Shown one piece after another: positions 43,234 through 54,960 of a stretch of DNA of 64,000 bases. The notes beneath the pieces were generated by a model, which worked only from the letters and a program-made list of their open reading frames with translations, had not been told where the DNA came from and ran no database searches. Positions within the stretch are counted from its first letter, which is position 1. Every line of letters starts with the position of its first letter. The stretch is from Stenotrophomonas sp. SAU14A_NAIMI4_5 (GTDB lineage Bacteria > Pseudomonadota > Gammaproteobacteria > Xanthomonadales > Xanthomonadaceae), in assembly GCF_003086795.1 (NCBI RefSeq), contig NZ_CP026003.1:81430-145429 (forward strand). The letters run 5' to 3'. The position numbers were made by a program, and so were the translations under genes.

Positions 43234-45869
43234 TGGCGCCGATGTCGAAACAGAACCCGCTGCCGTTCCCCGGCGAAGAACCCCAGCAGACGCCCGCCGA
43301 TCCGGCCGCGGCGTCTCCCTCGACCGGCACCGGCCCCAATCCGGTGCCGCCGCCCGCGCACGCCCGTCCCGCTGGCCGTCGCCCCTTCTGGGCGCGCCTG
43401 CTGGGCCGCCTAGTCGAGCCGTGGCTGGCGCTGAAGATCGAGCCGGAGGACCCGGGCCAGTACAACGACGGCCGCCCGGTCGTGTATGTGCTGGAAGACT
43501 ACGGCCTGTCCAACGCGCTGATCCTGGACAAGGCCTGCCGCCAGGCCGGTCTGCCCTCGCCGCTGGTGCCGCTGGCCGGTGACCCGACCGGCCGCAAGCG
43601 CGCCTACCTGGCCCTGTCGCGGCGCAGTTCCAGCAATTCGCTGATCCCTGAACAGCGCGGCGCCAAGACCCACTCCGATTCGCTGGCCAAGGTCCTGCAG
43701 GCGCACCGCGTGCGCGACGACCTGGACGTGCACCTGGTGCCGGTGTCGATCTTCGTTGGCCGCGCGCCGGACAAGCAGAGCGGCTGGTTCGCTGTGCTGT
43801 TCTCGGAAAACTGGGCGCTGGTCGGCCGCTTCCGCCGCCTGCTGGGCCTGCTGCTGAACGGCCGCAGCACCATCGTGCGCTTCGCCCCGCCGATCTCGCT
43901 GCGCAGCACCGTGGACGAGGGCCTGGAGCCCGAGCGCACCGTGCGCAAGCTGCAGCGCGTGCTGCGTACCCATTTCCGCCGCATCCGTGAATCGGTCATC
44001 GGCCCCGACCTGTCCACCCGCCGCCTGCTGGTGGACCAGGTGCTGGCCGCTGAACCGGTGCGCGAGGCGATCGCCGCCCAGGCCAAGCGCGACAACTCCA
44101 AGCCGGCCGACGCCTGGAAGAAGGCGCACGCCTACGCCTGGGAAATCGCCGCGGACTATTCCAGCCCGGTAGTGCGTTCGGCCAGCTTCATGCTCAGCCA
44201 CGTGTGGAACCGCATCTACGCCGGCGTGCTGGTGCACCACCTGGACAAGTTCAAGGCCGCCGCGCCGGGCCACGAAGTGGTGTACGTGCCCAGCCACCGC
44301 AGCCACATGGACTACCTGCTGCTGTCCTACCTGCTGTACGACCGTGGCATCGTGCCGCCGCACATCGTGGCCGGCATCAACCTGAACCTGCCGGTGGTCG
44401 GCACCCTGCTGCGCAAGGGCGGTGCGTTCTTCATCCGCCGTTCGATCCGCGGCAACGCGCTGTACTCGGCCGTGCTCAGCGAATACGTCGCGCAGCTGGT
44501 GGCCGGTGGCTATTCCATCGAGTACTTCGTCGAGGGTGGCCGTTCGCGCACCGGGCGCCTGCTGCAGCCCAAGGGCGGCATGATCTCGATGACCCTGCGC
44601 GCGTTCCTGCGCCAGCCGCGCAAGCCGGTGCTGTTCCAGCCCATCTACATCGGCTACGAGAAGCTGATGGAAGGTGGCAGCTACCTGGACGAACTGTCCG
44701 GGCGGCCGAAGGAGAAGGAGTCGATCTGGTCGCTGCTGTGGGGCATCCCGAAGGTGCTCAAGCAGAACTACGGCCAGGTGGTGGTGAACTTCGGCGAACC
44801 GATCGCCCTGAACGACGTGCTGGCCGAGAAGGCGCCGGAGTGGAACGGCGAGGCGGTGCCGGAGGACGAGAAGCCGTCGTGGCTGTCGACCACCGTCGAC
44901 ACCCTGGCCGACCGCATCCAGGTGCGCATCAACGGCGCCGCCGACGTCAACCCGATCAACCTGCTGGCGCTGGCGCTGCTGTCCACGCCCAAGCACGCGA
45001 TGGGCGAGGCCGACCTGATCGCGCAGATCGAGCTGTGCAAGACCCTGCTGGAAGAGATGCCGTATTCGGGCCGGGTGACGGTGACCCCGCACTCGCCGGA
45101 GCGGATCATCGCCCACGCCGAGGAAATCAACGTCCTCACCCGCATCAAGCACCCGCTGGGCGACGTGCTCAGCGTCAGTGGCGATACCGCGGTGCTGCTC
45201 AGCTACTTCCGCAACAACGTGGTGCACCTGTTCACCGCCTCGTCGTGGGTGGCCTGCTGCTTCCAGAACAACCGCCGCATGAGCCGCACCGGCCTGGTCC
45301 GCCTGGGCCGCACCGTGTACCCGTTCCTGCAGGCCGAGCTGTTCCTGCCGTGGAGCGAGGACGAGTTCGCCCAGCGCATCGAGCAGACCATCGACGTGTT
45401 CATCCGCGAAGGCCTGCTGCAGCAGGTCGCCGACGATGACGGCGGCATGCTGACCCGCAATACCGGGCAGACCGACGAGGTGTTCCGCCTGCGTGCCATC
45501 GGCCATTCGCTGCAGCAGGCGTTCGAGCGTTACTACATCGCCATTTCGGTGCTGGTGAAGAACGGCCCGGGCACGCTCGGTACCGCCGAGCTGGAAAGCC
45601 TGTGCCAGCAGGCCGCGCAGCGCCTCAGCCTGCTGTACGCGCCGGCCGCGCCGGAGTTCTTCGACAAGTCGCTGTTCCGTGGCTTCATCCAGAAGCTGCG
45701 CGAGCTGCGCCTGGTGTGGCCGGACGAGAACAGCAAGCTGTTGTTCGACGACCGCCTGGACAGCTGGGCCAAGGATGCCAAGTTCATCCTCGGCCGCGAA
45801 CTGCGCCACACCATCGAGCGCGTCAGCCCGGAAGCGGCACGCCCCGACGAGCCGACGCCGCAGGCATGA
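43233..45869 (+). CDS. plsB: Glycerol-3-phosphate 1-O-acyltransferase
   Basis: An 878-residue inner-membrane protein. The acyltransferase block 1 is PSHRSHMDYLL, His355 and Asp360 being the H-x4-D pair. Further blocks are GGAFFIRRS (block 2) and VEGGRSRTGRLLQPKGG (block 3). The long length and C-terminal region match PlsB. It acylates sn-glycerol-3-phosphate at position 1, the first step in phospholipid synthesis. The start may be ATG 43233, overlapping the preceding stop, or ATG 43242. The first 60 residues are proline-rich and variable. Confidence 0.96.
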   Translation: MAPMSKQNPLPFPGEEPQQTPADPAAASPSTGTGPNPVPPPAHARPAGRRPFWARLLGRLVEPWLALKIEPEDPGQYNDGRPVVYVLEDYGLSNALILDKACRQAGLPSPLVPLAGDPTGRKRAYLALSRRSSSNSLIPEQRGAKTHSDSLAKVLQAHRVRDDLDVHLVPVSIFVGRAPDKQSGWFAVLFSENWALVGRFRRLLGLLLNGRSTIVRFAPPISLRSTVDEGLEPERTVRKLQRVLRTHFRRIRESVIGPDLSTRRLLVDQVLAAEPVREAIAAQAKRDNSKPADAWKKAHAYAWEIAADYSSPVVRSASFMLSHVWNRIYAGVLVHHLDKFKAAAPGHEVVYVPSHRSHMDYLLLSYLLYDRGIVPPHIVAGINLNLPVVGTLLRKGGAFFIRRSIRGNALYSAVLSEYVAQLVAGGYSIEYFVEGGRSRTGRLLQPKGGMISMTLRAFLRQPRKPVLFQPIYIGYEKLMEGGSYLDELSGRPKEKESIWSLLWGIPKVLKQNYGQVVVNFGEPIALNDVLAEKAPEWNGEAVPEDEKPSWLSTTVDTLADRIQVRINGAADVNPINLLALALLSTPKHAMGEADLIAQIELCKTLLEEMPYSGRVTVTPHSPERIIAHAEEINVLTRIKHPLGDVLSVSGDTAVLLSYFRNNVVHLFTASSWVACCFQNNRRMSRTGLVRLGRTVYPFLQAELFLPWSEDEFAQRIEQTIDVFIREGLLQQVADDDGGMLTRNTGQTDEVFRLRAIGHSLQQAFERYYIAISVLVKNGPGTLGTAELESLCQQAAQRLSLLYAPAAPEFFDKSLFRGFIQKLRELRLVWPDENSKLLFDDRLDSWAKDAKFILGRELRHTIERVSPEAARPDEPTPQA

Positions 45870-46231
45870 GCCGCCCTGGCCGGTGGATCAGCCCCGCGTG
45901 GCTGCTGCCGGCCATGCTGCTCGCCGCGGTGACGGCCCAGGCCGCGCCGGCCTGCGTGGAGGACACCCTGCCGGGCCGGCTGGCCGATGCACCGGTGCGC
46001 CTGTGCGTGGACGCCACTGACGGCAGCGCGCCGCGCTACACGCTGTGGCTGGCCGATGCCGAACGCATCGCCGGCGAGGAAGACGCGGTGGTCGGCACGG
46101 GCCTGCAGGGGGACTGGTACGGCCACCCGCTGCGCCTGCACTGCCGCGCGGAGGGCGCCGTGCGCCGCTGCGACCTGAGTGTCGACGGCGAACCGGCCTG
46201 GAACGCCGACGTGGTCATCCCGAACGGGTAA
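45866..46231 (+). CDS. Exported small protein, unknown function
   Basis: A 121-residue protein with a signal peptide (SPAWLLPAMLLAAVTAQA-A). Four Cys remain in the mature part (ACVED, LCVD, HCRAEGAVRRC), likely two disulphides. The rest is beta-rich (RYTLWLADAERIAGEE). No known family. ATGA overlaps the plsB stop codon, so it is translationally coupled to plsB. Confidence 0.75.
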   Translation: MSRPGRWISPAWLLPAMLLAAVTAQAAPACVEDTLPGRLADAPVRLCVDATDGSAPRYTLWLADAERIAGEEDAVVGTGLQGDWYGHPLRLHCRAEGAVRRCDLSVDGEPAWNADVVIPNG

Positions 46232-46243
46232 CGCCCCGACACG

Positions 46244-46289
46244 GTAGCGCCGGGCCATGCCCGGCGATGGATCCACGCCACGCGTGGAT
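46244..46289 (+). repeat. Single GTAG REP unit plus adjacent hairpin
   Basis: GTAGCGCCGGGCCATGCCCG begins a single unit with its GCCGGGC/GCCCGGC stem (46244-46266). ATCCACGC, CAC and GCGTGGAT form a second perfect 8-bp hairpin at 46271-46289. There is no inverted GTAG partner. It lies between convergent genes. Confidence 0.7.
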
Positions 46290-46299
46290 GGGCCCCCGC

Positions 46300-46503
46300 T
46301 TACGCCGGCTCGTCCGGAATCTGCAGGCTCTCCAGCTTCGCGATGCAGTCCTTCAACTGCAGCTTGCGCCGCTTCAGCCGTTTCGACTCCAGCTCGTCCT
46401 CGCCATTGGCGGCCATCCGGGTGATCTGTTCATCCAGCACGCGGTGTTCGGCGCGCAGGGCGACGAGGCGTTCGACGATCTCGGCGGGGCTGTAGGTATC
46501 CAC
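46300..46503 (-). CDS. YdcH/DUF465 family small protein
   Basis: A 67-residue protein beginning with [23 protein letters not shown], then [11 protein letters not shown] and [18 protein letters not shown]. The pattern LKxxKLxLKDxI is typical of DUF465. It is a coiled-coil protein of unknown role. The GTG at 46503 is the only start that keeps this register; GGAGG lies very close upstream (2-3 bases), so translation may be weak or use another codon. Confidence 0.8.
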   Translation of the reverse strand: MDTYSPAEIVERLVALRAEHRVLDEQITRMAANGEDELESKRLKRRKLQLKDCIAKLESLQIPDEPA

Positions 46504-46595
46504 AGCCTCCGAGCATACACAGCGCCGATGACCATCGGGAGAGGGCAACCCCGCGCCGCGGCCGACGCCGGTCCCAAGCCGGTAGAATGGCAGCC

Positions 46596-47516
46596 ATGAG
46601 CGCCGTGATTTCCCTGCCCGATCCCTTGCCGCGTGCGCCTGTCGCACCGCGCGTGGGCCCGCGCGCGGAACACCCACTGGGCCGGCGCCTGCGCCGCCAG
46701 GTCGGCCAGGCCATTGCCGATTACGGCATGATCGAGGCCGGCGACAAGGTGATGGTCTGCCTGTCCGGCGGCAAGGACAGCTACACCCTGCTGGACCTCC
46801 TGCTGCAGCTGCAGAAGAAGGCCCCGGTGCCGTTCGAGCTGGTGGCGGTGAACCTGGACCAGAAGCAGCCCGGCTTCCCCGAACACGTGCTGCCGGAGTA
46901 CCTGGCCAGCCTGGGCGTGGCGTACCAGATCATCGAGCAGGACACCTATTCGGTGGTCAGCCGGGTCATCCCGGAAGGCCGCACGATGTGTTCGCTGTGC
47001 TCGCGCCTGCGCCGCGGCGCGCTGTACAACCATGCCGAGAAGCACGGCTTCACCCGCATCGCGCTGGGCCACCACCGCGACGACATGGTGGCCACCTTCT
47101 TCATGAACCTGTTCCACCACGCCAAGCTGTCGGGCATGCCGCCGAAACTGCGCAGCGACGACGGCCGCCACGTGGTCATCCGCCCACTGGCCTACGTACG
47201 CGAGCGCGACATCGTCGAGTACGCCCAGGCACGTGATTTCCCGATCATCCCGTGCAACCTGTGTGGCAGCCAGGAAAACCTGCAACGCCGCCAGGTCGGG
47301 CTGATGCTCCAGCAGTGGGAAAAGGACCATCCCGGCCGCATCGACCAGATCGCCCGGGCCATGGGCCAGATCCACCCCTCGCAGCTGGCCGATGCCAGTC
47401 TGTTCGATTTCATGGCGCTGGGCCGTCGCGACGAGGCACCCTTGTCCGATGCCCATGCCTGGCTGGCCGGTTCACCGGCCGATGCCGACGCAGCACCCGA
47501 GACGCCCGCCCTTTAA
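46596..47516 (+). CDS. ttcA: tRNA 2-thiocytidine(32) synthetase TtcA
   Basis: A 306-residue enzyme. The PP-loop [10 protein letters not shown] is at residues 57-66. Two Cys pairs that bind the Fe-S cluster or take part in catalysis are [11 protein letters not shown] and [11 protein letters not shown]. TtcA thiolates C32 of some tRNAs in an ATP-dependent reaction. ATG 46587 is an alternative in-frame start, giving three more residues. rdgC follows 36 bases later. Confidence 0.95.
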   Translation: MSAVISLPDPLPRAPVAPRVGPRAEHPLGRRLRRQVGQAIADYGMIEAGDKVMVCLSGGKDSYTLLDLLLQLQKKAPVPFELVAVNLDQKQPGFPEHVLPEYLASLGVAYQIIEQDTYSVVSRVIPEGRTMCSLCSRLRRGALYNHAEKHGFTRIALGHHRDDMVATFFMNLFHHAKLSGMPPKLRSDDGRHVVIRPLAYVRERDIVEYAQARDFPIIPCNLCGSQENLQRRQVGLMLQQWEKDHPGRIDQIARAMGQIHPSQLADASLFDFMALGRRDEAPLSDAHAWLAGSPADADAAPETPAL

Positions 47517-47552
47517 GGTGGGACGCCCTTCCTCTTCGCCATCCGGAATTCC

Positions 47553-48458
47553 ATGTTCTTTCGCAACCTGACGTTCTTCCGCTTCCCGACCACCACCGAT
47601 TTCTCCGAAGTGGACACCCTGCTGCCGCACGCCCTGCTCAAGCCGGTCGGTGCGCTGGAAATGAATTCGCGTGGCTTCATCTCGCCCTTCGGCCGCGAGG
47701 AGAAGGAACTGCTGTCGCACCGCATCGCCGAACACCTGTGGCTGACCGTGGGCGGCGAGGACAAGATCCTGCCGGCGGCGGTGGTCAACGACCTGCTCGA
47801 GCGCAAGCTGGAGGAGATCGAGGAGAAGGAAGGCCGCCGCCCCGGTGGCCGCGAGCGCAAGCGCATGAAGGACGACCTGCTGCATGAACTGCTGCCGCGC
47901 GCCTTCGTGAAGTCCTCGCGCAACGACGCCTTCATCGACCTGCAGCACGGCTACGTCGCGGTGGACACCTCCAGCCGCAAGACCGGCGAGTACTTCATGT
48001 CCGACATCCGCGGCCTGCTCGGCAGCTTCCCGGCGATGCCGCTGAACGCCGAAGTCGCACCGCGCTCGATCTTGACCGGCTGGATCGCCGGCGAGCCGCT
48101 GCCGACCGGCCTGAGCCTGGGCGAAGAGTGCGAGATGAAGGACCCGGTGGAGGGTGGCGCGGTGGTCAAGTGCCAGCACCAGGAACTGCGCTGCGACGAG
48201 ATCGACAAGCACCTGGACGCCGGCAAGCAGGTGACCAAGCTGGCGCTGATCTTCGAGGACAACCTGTCCTTCGTCATCGGCGACGACCTGATCGTGCGCA
48301 AGCTGAAGTTCCTCGACGGCGCCCTGGACCAGCTGGAGCATGCCGACGAAGACGGCCGCCGCGCCGAGTTCGACGCCCGCTTCGCCCTGCAGAGCGCCGA
48401 GATCCGTCGGCTGTTCCTGCTGCTGGAAGAAGCCTTCAAGCTCAGCAAGGCTGACTGA
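47553..48458 (+). CDS. rdgC: Recombination-associated protein RdgC
   Basis: A 301-residue protein with the RdgC start MFFRNLTFFRFP, and ALEMNSRGFISPFG, GRRPGGRERKRMKDDLLHEL, and SSRNDAFIDLQHGYVAVDTS. RdgC forms a ring on DNA and restrains RecA. The stop is followed by a GC-rich hairpin at 48466-48502. Confidence 0.96.
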   Translation: MFFRNLTFFRFPTTTDFSEVDTLLPHALLKPVGALEMNSRGFISPFGREEKELLSHRIAEHLWLTVGGEDKILPAAVVNDLLERKLEEIEEKEGRRPGGRERKRMKDDLLHELLPRAFVKSSRNDAFIDLQHGYVAVDTSSRKTGEYFMSDIRGLLGSFPAMPLNAEVAPRSILTGWIAGEPLPTGLSLGEECEMKDPVEGGAVVKCQHQELRCDEIDKHLDAGKQVTKLALIFEDNLSFVIGDDLIVRKLKFLDGALDQLEHADEDGRRAEFDARFALQSAEIRRLFLLLEEAFKLSKAD

Positions 48459-48465
48459 ACAGGCA

Positions 48466-48502
48466 CTGCGCGGGCCGCCGGTCATCCAGCGGCCCCGCGC
48501 AG
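48466..48502. terminator. GC-rich stem-loop after rdgC
   Basis: CTGCGCGGGCCGC and GCGGCCCCGCGCAG pair with one bulged base around a 10-base loop. There is no T-run. It lies just 15 bases before the metalloprotease start, so it could also affect that gene's transcription start. Confidence 0.35.
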
Positions 48503-48517
48503 CGCTATGCTGGGCAC

Positions 48518-49297
48518 ATGAGCCGCCTGCTGCGCCGCCTGATCAGCCCGACCCCGCCCGCCACCGTGCAGCGCGACACCGTCCGCCTGCGCCTGGACGA
48601 TGCCGAGATCGAGGTGCTGCGCGTGCGCGATCCGCGCGCGCGACGCATCAAGCTGAGCGTGGACGAACGCGGCGCGCGCCTGACGTTGCCGCCGCGGGCC
48701 AGCCTGGTGATGGGCGAGCGCTTCCTCGAGCAGCACCGCGACTGGCTGGCGCTGCAGCTGCGCGTCTACCAGGACAACGGCCTGCCGGCACCACTGCAGC
48801 CGGGCGAGGACGGCCTGCTGCCGCTGCGTGGCGAGCTGCTGCCGGTGCGCTGGCAGGAAGGCCGCTTCGCGCGCCTGGAGATCGACGAGCACGGCGCCTG
48901 CGTGCAGTGGCCGACCCGTGCCGGCGACGCCACCCTGCGCCGCCTGCTGCGTGAGTTCTACGAAGCACAGACCCGCGCCGACGTCGGCCGCTGGCTGCCG
49001 AAGTACCTGCCCGGCCTGCCGCGCGCACCCAGCCGCGTACGGCTGAAGGTGATGTCCTCGCAATGGGGCTCGCTGGCACCGGACGGCAGCATGGCGCTGG
49101 ACCTGGCGCTGGTGCTGGGCCGCCCGGAGGCCTTCGAGTACGTGCTGGTGCACGAGCTCTGCCACCTGATCCAGGCCAACCACTCGCCCGCGTTCTGGCA
49201 GGAAGTGGAACAACGCTTCCCCGCGTGGCGCGAACAGCGCGATTACTTCCAGCTTGAAGGCCGGCGCCTGAAGGCGATGCTTCGCCAGCTGCTGTAA
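48518..49297 (+). CDS. YgjP-like zinc metallopeptidase (M48/SprT superfamily)
   Basis: A 259-residue protein. The zinc site is VLVHELCHLIQANHSPAFW (HExxH, then H), in a domain known as YgjP/DUF45. The N-terminal half has the family feature RIKLSVDERGARLTLPPRA and RVRLKVMSSQWGSLAPDG. The family has a fold like SprT proteases, yet substrates are unknown. Start ATG 48518 has a weak ribosome site. The stop is followed at once by a single REP unit. Confidence 0.9.
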   Translation: MSRLLRRLISPTPPATVQRDTVRLRLDDAEIEVLRVRDPRARRIKLSVDERGARLTLPPRASLVMGERFLEQHRDWLALQLRVYQDNGLPAPLQPGEDGLLPLRGELLPVRWQEGRFARLEIDEHGACVQWPTRAGDATLRRLLREFYEAQTRADVGRWLPKYLPGLPRAPSRVRLKVMSSQWGSLAPDGSMALDLALVLGRPEAFEYVLVHELCHLIQANHSPAFWQEVEQRFPAWREQRDYFQLEGRRLKAMLRQLL

Positions 49298-49299
49298 CG

Positions 49300-49323
49300 G
49301 TAGAGCCGAGCCCACGCTCGGCT
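49300..49323 (+). repeat. Single GTAG REP unit
   Basis: GTAGAGCCGAGCCCACGCTC starts a hairpin (GAGC/GCTC with AGCCGAGC/GCTCGGCT). It matches the unit at 50161 and that at 37833. No inverted partner follows. Confidence 0.75.
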
Positions 49324-49356
49324 GACGCGCGAAGCGCGGCCAATAACGGTTCACCG

Positions 49357-49758
49357 TCAGGCGGCATCCACCTGCATGTCCACGTATTCCGACAGCCCCC
49401 GGCAGGCCAGCAGCAGGCTGTCCCTCGCTCCATCGCCCAACTGCTGGCTGATGTCGCCGCTCACACGGACACGCTCGATGGCATGCGCCAGCTCCAGCAG
49501 GAAGGTCAGCCCTGCACTGGCACGCTGGATGCGGGACAAGGCCACGCATTGCCCAGGGGAACGACCTGTGCGCTGCAGTGGCTGACCATCCGCGCCCTCG
49601 CTCTGGCCGATGCGCTGCAGGCTGCCCAGCAGCGAGATGCTGTCGGCGGTCTGGTTGGCGGCCAGGGTGGATTCCAGCGGCTGGGCGATTTCGTTGGGCA
49701 GCTGATTGGCAGCCTCGCCCAATGCGGCGAACAGGAAGGGATAACGATGGGCGCTCAT
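49357..49758 (-). CDS. Hypothetical protein, unknown function
   Basis: A 133-residue acidic soluble protein beginning MSAHRYPFLFAALGEAANQL. It is predicted to be mostly helical, with LTFLLELAHAIERVRVSGD and SLLLACRGLSEYVDMQVD. No signal, no recognised domain. GGAGA lies 7 bases before the ATG, on the minus strand. A 579-base noncoding stretch separates it from the next gene. Confidence 0.65.
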   Translation of the reverse strand: MSAHRYPFLFAALGEAANQLPNEIAQPLESTLAANQTADSISLLGSLQRIGQSEGADGQPLQRTGRSPGQCVALSRIQRASAGLTFLLELAHAIERVRVSGDISQQLGDGARDSLLLACRGLSEYVDMQVDAA

Positions 49759-50160
49759 GGCGGTCTCCTGTGCATGTTGCAGAGAGAGCCACCCCGCAGC
49801 TGCGGAGGTGGCGGACGATGCGTGGCTCCAATACCGGTGATCTGAAGGAACCCGGCGGGCCGAAGCCCTCCACGCACCGCCCGCCATGGAAATGCAGACG
49901 GATTGCCAGCCGGCGTCGCCCACGGTGAATGAGCGACGCCAGCTGACAAGCGTAAACAACCTTCAGATCAGAACGGGATTGGAGTCCCGCGCCACCCGTT
50001 GTCGGTGGCGCAGAATGATTTGCATGCAGCGCCCGTGCTGCCAATGAGAATTGTTGGAAAGTTCGAAAAGTTTGCAGATCACCGCAGGCTTCCGCCTGTG
50101 AACGAACCCGCCCGCGAACAAGCGAATCGCGACATCGCGCAGCGCAGCCGAACGCAGTGC

Positions 50161-50250
50161 GTAGAGCCGAGCCCACGCTCGGCTTACGCGCCAAGCGCGG
50201 GGTGTTCAGTCAGCCCGACGAGAAGCAGCCGAGCATGGGCTCGGCTCTAC
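50161..50250 (+). repeat. Paired GTAG/CTAC REP element
   Basis: GTAGAGCCGAGCCCACGCTC on the left and GAGCATGGGCTCGGCTCTAC on the right are inverted around about 45 bases. The left unit has a C where the right has its complement in ATG, a slight mismatch. Confidence 0.82.
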
Positions 50251-50298
50251 AGGAGCGCGCGCAGCGCAGCCCACCCCGCCCTGCCACGCCACAACGCC

Positions 50299-50321
50299 AG
50301 TCGACTGACAGTCGACTCTAC
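50299..50321 (-). repeat. Single REP unit ending in CTAC
   Basis: AGTCGACTGACAGTCGACTC followed by TAC. It is like the right half of the pair at 26352-26438, with one base changed in the loop. No left partner was seen. Confidence 0.72.
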
Positions 50322-50337
50322 CGACCGTTGGCCGCAA

Positions 50338-51210
50338 TCAAGACCGGGCTGCGCGCAACGCCGCCGCCGCCGCCCAACGCGCCGCCACCCGCGGTGCGGT
50401 AATGCACACCGCCTCGTCGGTCACCGTCGTCACCGCCCGCTCCAGCAGCTGGATATCGGCCTCATGCTGGCGCGCCACATGCGGATCCTCGAAGAAGATC
50501 GCGCGCTGGCAACGACCCTCCAACACCCGGTCGGCAATCTGCGCATCGCCGCCCATCGGGCCGCTCTGGTAGCGCGTCACCCACGGCGTATCGGTGGGCC
50601 AGCCGCGGCTCCACGCCAGCTCGTTGAGGCGCTGGCCGGTGGTGCCGGTGGCCACGCGCTCGCCGAAGCGGGCCAGCACATCGAAATGCTCGTCGGCGAA
50701 GGCCAGCATCGCCGGCTTCATCGCATCGTGGGCGATCAGCGCCAGGGTCTGTCCTTCGAACGCGTGCAGGTCATCAGCACCGGCATCGGCGGCCAACCCG
50801 GCGTGGACGCGTTCGATCTCGATCCAGTCGCGCGCGGTGGCCACGGTCGAAATGAACGGCTTGCCGTGGATCACGCACTGACGCTTGAGCGCGGTCGCCT
50901 CGGGGAACACCGATGACGGGTCGACCGGATCGATCAGGTAGATCGCGCCATCGAGGGTGCGTTCCGGTCCCATGCCGACCACTTCGGCCACCAGCTTCAT
51001 CAGGCCGCCCTGGCGGCCGTAGGGATAGCGATGCAGGCCCGCATAACCGGACAGGAAGCCGTTGCGCTCGATCGCGTCGTGGGTACGGCCGACCGCATGC
51101 AGGGACACGCCCAGCTCGCGCAGGCCCGGCTCGCTGGCACGCAGCCAGCGGAACAGCGCGGCACGCGCGTCATGGTGGTGCAGGCGGTTGGCGGCCAGGC
51201 CGATGCGCAT
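50338..51210 (-). CDS. Methylglyoxal synthase with duplicated N-terminal domain
   Basis: A 290-residue protein, about twice the usual 150. Residues about 150-290 are a standard MgsA: LALIAHDAMKPAML (His-Asp), ERVATGTTGQRL, YQSGPMGGDAQI (catalytic Asp), and EDPHVARQHEADIQLL (His/Asp). Residues 1-145 align to the same fold (IGLAANRLHHHDARAAL, YPYGRQGGLMKL, GAIYLIDPVDPSS, ISTVATARDWIE) but lack the TGTTG phosphate motif and the GGD Asp. So the N-terminal copy is probably inactive. The enzyme turns dihydroxyacetone phosphate into methylglyoxal. It is divergent from the sensor kinase gene, 150 bases away. Confidence 0.88.
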   Translation of the reverse strand: MRIGLAANRLHHHDARAALFRWLRASEPGLRELGVSLHAVGRTHDAIERNGFLSGYAGLHRYPYGRQGGLMKLVAEVVGMGPERTLDGAIYLIDPVDPSSVFPEATALKRQCVIHGKPFISTVATARDWIEIERVHAGLAADAGADDLHAFEGQTLALIAHDAMKPAMLAFADEHFDVLARFGERVATGTTGQRLNELAWSRGWPTDTPWVTRYQSGPMGGDAQIADRVLEGRCQRAIFFEDPHVARQHEADIQLLERAVTTVTDEAVCITAPRVAARWAAAAALRAARS

Positions 51211-51360
51211 CGCGGGCGTCCTCAGTGGTGGAAGCGGCAGTGTATGTCGCTATCAGTATCACTGGAGCGTTTTGCAATTTTCCTCATTGTCGCTGCGGGC
51301 CGCGTCGCTAGCGTGGCAGGTGGCCGCTGCTTCGTGCAGCCTGCGGCCTGAGGAGTAATC

Positions 51361-54960
<3,600 letters not shown>

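Larger units (their letters stand above)
49759..50337. other. Long noncoding stretch with REP units and hairpins
   Basis: No convincing coding sequence was found here. Visible elements are a perfect 8-bp hairpin GCGCCACC/GGTGGCGC at 49989-50011, a REP pair at 50161-50250, and a single REP unit at 50299-50321. Bases 49930-50110 are more AT-rich than the surroundings. The promoter of the leftward 133-residue protein gene should lie just after 49758. Confidence 0.6.

Noticed and set aside
43410..45809. A 799-codon open frame on the - strand
   Set aside because: It is the antisense shadow of plsB, with His/Gln/Arg-rich composition typical of such frames.
49955..50012. tRNA-like T-arm (CGGGATTGGAGTCCCG) with a GCGCCACC tail
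   Set aside because: The T loop reads TTGGAGT, not TTCGANT. No acceptor, D or anticodon arms could be placed upstream. The tail belongs to a separate hairpin.
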